Source: DAOUTY01 sp964453665
GTDB lineage: Bacteria; Chloroflexota; Dehalococcoidia; SZUA-161
Assembly: GCA_964453665.1 (NCBI GenBank)
Contig: CAYVQT010000063.1
Location: forward strand, 1-16,641
Length of the DNA: 16,641 nucleotides
Direction: 5' to 3'
Under the pieces are notes generated by a model, which had not been told where the DNA came from, ran no database searches, and saw only the letters and a program-made list of their open reading frames with translations. Positions 13,754 through 16,641 of the stretch are shown in pieces. Every line of letters starts with the position of its first letter. The stretch's first letter is position 1. The position numbers were made by a program, and so were the translations under genes.

Positions 13754-13934
13754 CCCCTTTTGTACCTACCTTCCGTTCGAGGATATAGAGTGTGTCCTCG
13801 CCCCTCTCCGCCGTCCGGATATCGGCGGTGGCGAGCTCGGGGAAGAAGTCAGTGAACGTTGCCCTGACTTCATCGGGTGTTTTTGAAGGGTCGGGATCCG
13901 GGAATTCCCTCCCGTCATACATGAAGATACGCAT
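13728..13934 (-). CDS. PRTRC system protein C, ubiquitin-like modifier
   Basis: A 68-residue beta-grasp Ub-like protein of the PRTRC C/Prok_Ub type: MRIFMYDGREFPDPDPSKTPDEVRATFTDFFPELATADI, with the diagnostic 'F.YdG..lpDPdPs.tPeeVr..f...yPELatA' pattern, and ILERKVGTKG at 51-60. Family members typically end at or near GTKG. Here eight more residues (DGAAHTGP) follow, which would need removal if G60 is the conjugated glycine. The expected job is to be activated by the ThiF E1, carried by protein B and processed by JAB protein A. The ATG follows AAAGGAG. It is the first recognisable PRTRC gene of the transcript. Confidence 0.92.
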   Translation of the reverse strand: MRIFMYDGREFPDPDPSKTPDEVRATFTDFFPELATADIRTAERGEDTLYILERKVGTKGDGAAHTGP

Positions 13935-13958
13935 AGAACTACTCCTTTCTAGAGTGGA

Positions 13959-14123
13959 TTACTTAGTGACAACGTAGTGCCCTACGGTGTTGCCGTTGGT
14001 GTCTCGCAGGTTGCGCACCAGCCCATCATCATAAATGACGATTTGCCTTAGAACATCCTGCAATTCGGTTTCATTGTCCTCGAAGGCGGCATTATCAAGA
14101 TTGACTGTTATCGAAAGCTCCAT
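13959..14123 (-). CDS. Small phage/plasmid-type protein (54 aa)
   Basis: The product reads MELSITVNLDNAAFEDN...LQDVLRQIVIYDDGLV...LRDTNGNTVGHYVV. The 'VNLDNAAFEDN' opening and 'LRDTNGNTVG' ending are typical of small proteins repeatedly found in phages and plasmids with no assigned role. The start is firmly set by AGGGGGTGA with 5-nt spacing. It is predicted beta-alpha-beta and soluble. It precedes protein C by 24 bp, so it is part of the same transcript. Confidence 0.8.
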   Translation of the reverse strand: MELSITVNLDNAAFEDNETELQDVLRQIVIYDDGLVRNLRDTNGNTVGHYVVTK

Positions 14124-14142
14124 CCAAATCACCCCCTTTCTG

Positions 14143-14322
14143 CTAGAGAGTCCTGTTGATATGCAGGACTAATGCATCTCCTGGATTCTCCAGATAACTG
14201 CGTTCATCATCTATCAGAGCCTTGGATATCGCCTGCTCCGTGGAATCGGCTAATTCCACCTTGACAACTTCCTTATCAGGAGATTTCTTCTTAACCCGGG
14301 TAAATTTAATCTCATACTCCAT
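14143..14322 (-). CDS. Hypothetical protein (59 aa) with 3' hairpin
   Basis: A small charged protein (MEYEIKFTRVKKKSPDKEVVKVELADSTEQAISKALIDDERSYLENPGDALVLHINRTL), beta then helix. ATG 14322 is chosen because GGGGGTGA lies 4 nt upstream; a longer frame to 14367 has no such site. The end of the coding region contains a perfect 7-bp hairpin (AGTCCTG/CAGGACT at 14149-14155 and 14164-14170), so the mRNA folds right before the stop. Function unknown. Confidence 0.7.
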   Translation of the reverse strand: MEYEIKFTRVKKKSPDKEVVKVELADSTEQAISKALIDDERSYLENPGDALVLHINRTL

Positions 14323-14369
14323 CAAATCACCCCCGTTCTTTCTGATATGAAAATCTCTCCTGACCATGT

Positions 14370-14395
14370 CCCCAGGAAACTTGCGTCTCCTGGGG
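14370..14395 (-). other. Intercistronic hairpin
   Basis: CCCCAGGA (14370-14377) and TCCTGGGG (14388-14395) form a perfect 8-bp stem with a 10-nt loop, in the gap between the 84-residue and 59-residue genes. No T tract follows in either direction. Confidence 0.5.
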
Positions 14396-14421
14396 GGTGT
14401 GTCAAAAGAGATTCAGGCTTC

Positions 14422-14676
14422 TCACTCCCAGAACTTACTGCCAAGCATAGCTTCGGCGTCTTCCATCTCGGTAGCCAGGCCGTCGATATCGTCACCCAGG
14501 GCATCACTTAGGGCAGCAGCGATCTCTGCGCGGAAAGGCCTCTTCTTGACCTCCTTGCCTTTGCAGCTCGGGCATCCCCGGCCAGCTTTGAAATCGGCTC
14601 GCTCTATTACGTCCATCTCATGAAGAACGTAATCCATGTCCCACGGCTCACCGCATCTCGGATAATACAGGTCCAT
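14422..14676 (-). CDS. Putative zinc-binding small protein (84 aa)
   Basis: Contains YPRCGEPWDMDYVLHE near the N-terminus and GCPSCKGKE at about 34-42, i.e. C8, possible H19, and C35-x2-C38. This arrangement resembles small zinc-ribbon proteins with a 'CPRCGEPWD' motif found in phages and plasmids, with ligand C8 alone instead of a CxxC pair. An acidic helical C-terminus follows (ALSDALGDDIDGLATEMEDAEAML). ATG 14676 fits the GGGGGTGA site better than GTG 14682. Function unknown; DNA or protein binding is plausible. Confidence 0.7.
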   Translation of the reverse strand: MDLYYPRCGEPWDMDYVLHEMDVIERADFKAGRGCPSCKGKEVKKRPFRAEIAAALSDALGDDIDGLATEMEDAEAMLGSKFWE

Positions 14677-14732
14677 CTTCACCCCCTCTCCATAGCGTTA
14701 GAGATCAGCCTATAAGCCTTAAGCACAGCTCC

Positions 14733-14921
14733 TTACTTCTCGGTTACATAGTCAGCAGTAGACATCCCCTCAGGAGTCTGCAACCATTTGTCGAAGGCAA
14801 TAACGTCAAAGCCAAATAGCGAATCGAAAAACGGATACAAGGACCTCCCAAATATAGCTTTAAACTCCTTCTCGCATGATTGCCTGATCATATTGTTGCG
14901 TTTGCAATGTTCGGTTACCAT
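14733..14921 (-). CDS. Hypothetical protein (62 aa)
   Basis: A small soluble helical protein (MVTEHCKRNNMIRQSCEKEFKAIF...LYPFFDSLFGFDVIAFDKWLQTPEGMSTADYVTEK), rich in Phe. ATG 14921 follows AGGGGGTGATT, the leader repeated before most genes of this block. No family recognised. It is followed by a compact stem-loop region. Confidence 0.65.
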   Translation of the reverse strand: MVTEHCKRNNMIRQSCEKEFKAIFGRSLYPFFDSLFGFDVIAFDKWLQTPEGMSTADYVTEK

Positions 14922-14939
14922 ATTGAATCACCCCCTTCC

Positions 14940-14994
14940 TAGTAGGCGCTAACTATGCCAACACTCCCAACGGTGCTAGCGTTGGCTCCTACTA
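14940..14994 (-). other. Intercistronic two-stem structure
   Basis: Outer arms TAGTAGG (14940-14946) and CCTACTA (14988-14994) are perfect complements. Inside lies a second perfect stem, CCAACG (14967-14972) with CGTTGG (14980-14985). The outer arm includes the TAG stop codon of the 141-residue gene and lies just before the ribosome site of the next, so folding could affect coupling between the two. Confidence 0.5.
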
Positions 14995-15417
14995 CAAAGG
15001 CAGGCGTGGCTTTAGCCGTTCGGTTCCCCCGAGCAACCTGTCCGCGGCATCGGAGAATTCTGCCAGTGTGGTATATCCATTTGGGCCGCCTGTATAGTCT
15101 GTGTCAGACTGAGCAGTCCTTACCAGAATGTGCTCGTGCCAATCGCCCGGGAAGTGTCTCACATCGGATATGGAGAAATAGACAAACTTCTTCCCCCTTT
15201 GGACGAAGCCCGACAGGTAATAGTGGCCATCGCTGACTTTAACCAGACGTGCCCTTTCGGGCAGAGACTTCTTGATACAGGCTTTAAACATCCCGGAGAA
15301 AACCTTGAAGTCTTCCCCGGTGGTAGGCCCACTGGAGAACTCCCAGTCTTTGAAGCCGTTTAGGGTTTGAGGGATGTCGGCTTCCTCTGCCACCACTCGG
15401 TATCGGGTAATCTTCAC
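14992..15417 (-). CDS. Hypothetical protein (141 aa)
   Basis: A soluble mixed alpha/beta protein (MKITRYRVVAEEADIPQTL...FKDWEFSSGPTTGEDFKVFSGMFKACIKKSLP...HYYLSGFVQRGKKFVYFSISDVRHFPGDWHEHILVRTAQSDTDYTGGPNGYTTLAEF). Aromatic-rich strands alternate with charged turns. No catalytic or binding motif that I can name. The start is GTG 15417 with GAGGGGGTGATAAC upstream. It is the largest of the small accessory genes upstream of the PRTRC cassette. Confidence 0.75.
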   Translation of the reverse strand: MKITRYRVVAEEADIPQTLNGFKDWEFSSGPTTGEDFKVFSGMFKACIKKSLPERARLVKVSDGHYYLSGFVQRGKKFVYFSISDVRHFPGDWHEHILVRTAQSDTDYTGGPNGYTTLAEFSDAADRLLGGTERLKPRLPL

Positions 15418-15454
15418 GTTATCACCCCCTCTCTATTAGCTTCTGGCACCAGTG

Positions 15455-15490
15455 CGAACGGTGACGATTTCGGGTTTTTGTCACCGTTCG
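15455..15490 (-). other. Intercistronic perfect hairpin
   Basis: CGAACGGTGAC (15455-15465) and GTCACCGTTCG (15480-15490) form a perfect 11-bp stem with a 14-nt loop, between the 60-residue and 141-residue genes. No T tract on the - strand, so it is not a standard terminator. Confidence 0.6.
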
Positions 15491-15521
15491 GAAGGAGGCA
15501 GAAACTTATGGAGCGGCCCCC

Positions 15522-15704
15522 CTACCCTCGAAGCAGTTTGAGCGCTTCGATCGCTGCGTTGAGCGCACAGAGGTCGTTCTTGTCATCGAGCGACAGGTTA
15601 CCGAGCCACTCGTGGAGCTCCTGCAGCTGCTCGATGCACTTCTTCAGACCCAGCGGCCGGGTGATGGCCTCTATCGCCTGGGGATCTATGGCTGCTTTGA
15701 CCAT
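15522..15704 (-). CDS. Hypothetical helical protein (60 aa)
   Basis: Reads MVKAAIDPQAIEAITRPLGLKKC...LQELHEWLGNLSLDDKNDLCALNAAIEALKLL. It is predicted to be two or three amphipathic helices with leucine-rich faces, suggesting a small helical bundle or a protein-protein adaptor (inference). The ATG is preceded by GGGGGGGTGA. No family recognised. Confidence 0.65.
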   Translation of the reverse strand: MVKAAIDPQAIEAITRPLGLKKCIEQLQELHEWLGNLSLDDKNDLCALNAAIEALKLLRG

Positions 15705-15902
15705 AGTCAGCTCACCCCCCTTCTATAAGGGGCACGGCATGCCGTGCCCCTACATTTGGGGCGCCCTGCCCTGGGGCGGTGGCCAACCGCTCGCTTCCCT
15801 TCTTATCCTGAGTGTAGATATGAGTTGGAATACTTCGGATACCTTCGGATAATACCTGGCGATCTCCGCGGAGCAGGACGCCTCTGTTGTAATCCGACCT
15901 GG
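15705..15902. other. Spacer carrying a 24-bp perfect palindrome
   Basis: A spacer of about 200 bp between two small - strand genes. At 15728-15751 it holds a perfect palindrome (arms AGGGGCACGGCA/TGCCGTGCCCCT). GC-rich 'GGGGC..GGCATGCC..GCCCC' palindromes of this kind are dispersed REP-like repeats in several bacterial groups, as I recall. A short tandem CTTCGGATA duplication lies near 15832-15851. No ribosome site plus frame is convincing in the remainder. Confidence 0.5.
15728..15751. repeat. 24-bp perfect palindrome, REP-like
   Basis: Twelve-base arms, AGGGGCACGGCA and TGCCGTGCCCCT, meet with no spacer. It lies just upstream of the ribosome site of the 60-residue gene. It is more GC-rich than its surroundings. 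Confidence 0.6.
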
Positions 15903-16010
15903 TCAGCTCACAAACCCGAGCTGCTGCAGCAAAAGCAGGATAACCACGCCGATCGCCAGCAGCCAGAAGAGCCTGGTGAGCCACCGGTCCAGTTTCTTGC
16001 GCCAACTCAT
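15903..16010 (-). CDS. Single-pass membrane mini-protein (35 aa)
   Basis: A very short frame reading MSWRKKLDRWLTRLFWLLAI followed by GVVILLLLQQLGFVS. A basic amphipathic N-terminus (KK, R, R) leads into one hydrophobic segment of about 18 residues, which predicts a type with the N-terminus in the cytoplasm by the positive-inside rule. The start is supported by AGGGGGTGA with 5-nt spacing, the same leader as its neighbours. Such proteins can be holin-, toxin- or regulator-like; nothing here decides. Confidence 0.65.
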   Translation of the reverse strand: MSWRKKLDRWLTRLFWLLAIGVVILLLLQQLGFVS

Positions 16011-16023
16011 CCTTTTCACCCCC

Positions 16024-16272
16024 TTAATTCGGACTATTCAATAGTTCCTCTCTGTCCCTGACGGCCTGCCGGATGACGTCCGGTTCCTTCAGCATTCCCT
16101 TCTTCGACTCACTGGCCCTCAACGCGGCGTTTGAAGCAAGTTCGAGGCTCTCAACCTCAGGGACCAGCTTCTTCAGTCTCCTCAGTTCCTGCTCGATAGC
16201 GTTGAGCGACCTCATTAACTTTCGCGTTTGCGTAAGGTTGGTTTTGCGCCGTATAGTCCTATTGGTAAACAC
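16024..16272 (-). CDS. Hypothetical basic coiled-coil-like protein (82 aa)
   Basis: A strongly basic N-terminus (MFTNRTIRRKTNLTQTRKLMR) is followed by long charged helices (LNAIEQELRRLKKLVPEVESLELASNAALRASES) and a further helix (DVIRQAVRDREELL). The heptad-like Leu spacing suggests a coiled coil with a basic, possibly DNA-binding end (inference). The start is GTG 16272 with an AGGAGGAG site. Family not recognised. Confidence 0.65.
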   Translation of the reverse strand: MFTNRTIRRKTNLTQTRKLMRSLNAIEQELRRLKKLVPEVESLELASNAALRASESKKGMLKEPDVIRQAVRDREELLNSPN

Positions 16273-16307
16273 TGTTCTCCTCCTCTAGGCTCTGCGGGAT
16301 CGTCGTT

Positions 16308-16475
16308 CTACGCCAGCCCTATCGCTTGCCTCGCCTGCTCAAGTGTCGTCGTTTCCGGACTGAGGAAGCGCTCTTCCAGGACGGCGGTCAGGTTGTCGAG
16401 ATCCTCCTGCGTGAAAGTGCCGCCTCTAGCCGCTGCCCACTCCTTGAGCAGCTCCTTTGTTTCTTCCAGGGTCAT
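16308..16475 (-). CDS. First operon gene, small helical protein (55 aa)
   Basis: Reads MTLEETKELLKEWAAARGGTFTQEDLDNLTAVLEERFLSPETTTLEQARQAIGLA: three short acidic helices joined by Thr/Gly turns. ATG 16475 is chosen because GAGGGGTGTT directly precedes it; the longer frame to 16547 would translate through the palindrome and has no ribosome site. It is the first gene behind the palindrome, so it might include the operon's own regulator, though no HTH is evident. Confidence 0.65.
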   Translation of the reverse strand: MTLEETKELLKEWAAARGGTFTQEDLDNLTAVLEERFLSPETTTLEQARQAIGLA

Positions 16476-16489
16476 AACACCCCTCCCGG

Positions 16490-16515
16490 CCGGATATTTC
16501 TTAAGAAATATCCGG
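16490..16515. promoter_or_regulatory. 26-bp perfect palindrome, candidate operator
   Basis: Perfect dyad with 13-bp arms (CCGGATATTTCTT and AAGAAATATCCGG) and an AT-rich centre, placed 15 bp upstream of the first operon gene and downstream of the terminators. On the - strand a weak TTGATG (16522-16527) lies upstream, so the dyad would cover the -10 region. That location suits a repressor site. No second copy was seen in the window. Confidence 0.55.
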
Positions 16516-16545
16516 GTTGCGCTCATCAACCAGGTGGCTATAAGC

Positions 16546-16574
16546 AAAAGAGACCCCCTGATCTGGAGGTCTCC
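16546..16574 (-). terminator. Intrinsic terminator, copy near the operon
   Basis: On the - strand, GAGACCTCC and GGGGGTCTC form a 9-bp stem with a 6-nt loop, followed by TTTT. One position is G-U only on this strand (C-A mismatch on the other), so the - strand transcript is the functional one. It would end a gene beyond the right edge. Confidence 0.7.
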
Positions 16575-16610
16575 CTAAAAGAACTCCAGGCCGAAGGTCT
16601 CCCTGAAAGC

Positions 16611-16637
16611 AAAAAAGACCCCCTGAACAGAGGTCTT
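16611..16637 (-). terminator. Intrinsic terminator, copy near the right edge
   Basis: On the - strand, AAGACCTC and GGGGTCTT form an 8-bp stem with a G-U pair and a loop of about 7 nt, followed by TTTT. It is a sequence relative of the copy at 16546-16574. A partial third copy with GGGAGACCTTC lies between them (about 16578-16604). Confidence 0.7.
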
Positions 16638-16641
16638 CTCC

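Noticed and set aside
15712..16005. 97-residue - strand frame through the palindrome
   Set aside because: It translates across the REP-like palindrome and overlaps the 35-residue membrane gene, which has the block's standard ribosome site.
16546..16637. CRISPR-like array from the repeated GACCCCCTG units
   Set aside because: Only two full copies with a partial one, internal symmetry and adjoining T tracts; they are terminators rather than repeats with spacers.

Overview
This is a bacterial window (strong Shine-Dalgarno sites, sigma-70, a NarL-type regulator, operons). The HesB-like, PEBP and PRC-barrel genes around a sigma factor would fit a Chloroflexota/Dehalococcoidia-like genome, but that placement is a weak inference. 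The window has two blocks. The left block (about 0.6-6.7 kb, mostly + strand) looks like a regulatory or stress-type gene group. The right block (about 7.2-16.6 kb, entirely - strand) looks like part of a plasmid or an integrated element.

Left block: the edge holds two tandem 22-bp repeats of the kind found at IS21-family ends, overlapping the cut-off 3' part of a membrane-anchored SAM methyltransferase gene (- strand). Then, on the + strand: a NarL/FixJ response regulator with a textbook terminator; a small lysine-rich protein; a Cys-rich mini-protein coupled by ATGA to an 87-residue protein; a divergent HesB-like protein; a HesB/IscA-like protein; a large RpoD-like sigma factor; a second HesB/IscA-like protein; a second lysine-rich mini-protein; a third HesB/IscA-like copy; a YbhB/PEBP protein; and a PRC-barrel protein. 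The three closer HesB copies lack the normal Fe-S cysteine set.

A gene-poor stretch of about 590 bp (6681-7269) separates the blocks. It contains a nested, perfectly based stem structure of about 103 nt that I cannot assign.

Right block: one long - strand operon-like array runs from about 16.5 kb down to 7.27 kb. It opens with two terminators from an upstream gene, a perfect 26-bp palindrome and about nine small accessory genes. It then holds a PRTRC cassette (ParB-Related, ThiF-Related Cassette): ubiquitin-like protein C, an unknown 71-residue protein, probable protein F, E2-like protein B, JAMM/JAB protease A, E1-like ThiF, and a small possible E-like protein. Together these are a full set of ubiquitin-like conjugation parts: modifier, activating enzyme, conjugating-fold protein and deconjugating/processing protease. 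Directly downstream is a DNA polymerase III beta-clamp homologue with a lysine-rich N-terminal extension. Then comes a pair of paralogous unknown proteins enclosing two small genes, one of a widespread plasmid/phage family. Genes are tightly overlapped or separated by short hairpins, several start at TTG with strong ribosome binding sites, and many share an AGGGGGTGA-type leader. PRTRC D (actin-like) and the ParB-related gene are not in this window.

The main point of interest is the ubiquitin-like PRTRC module placed next to a second-copy-type sliding clamp. This suggests, as hypothesis only, that replication machinery on the element could be a target or partner of Ub-like modification.
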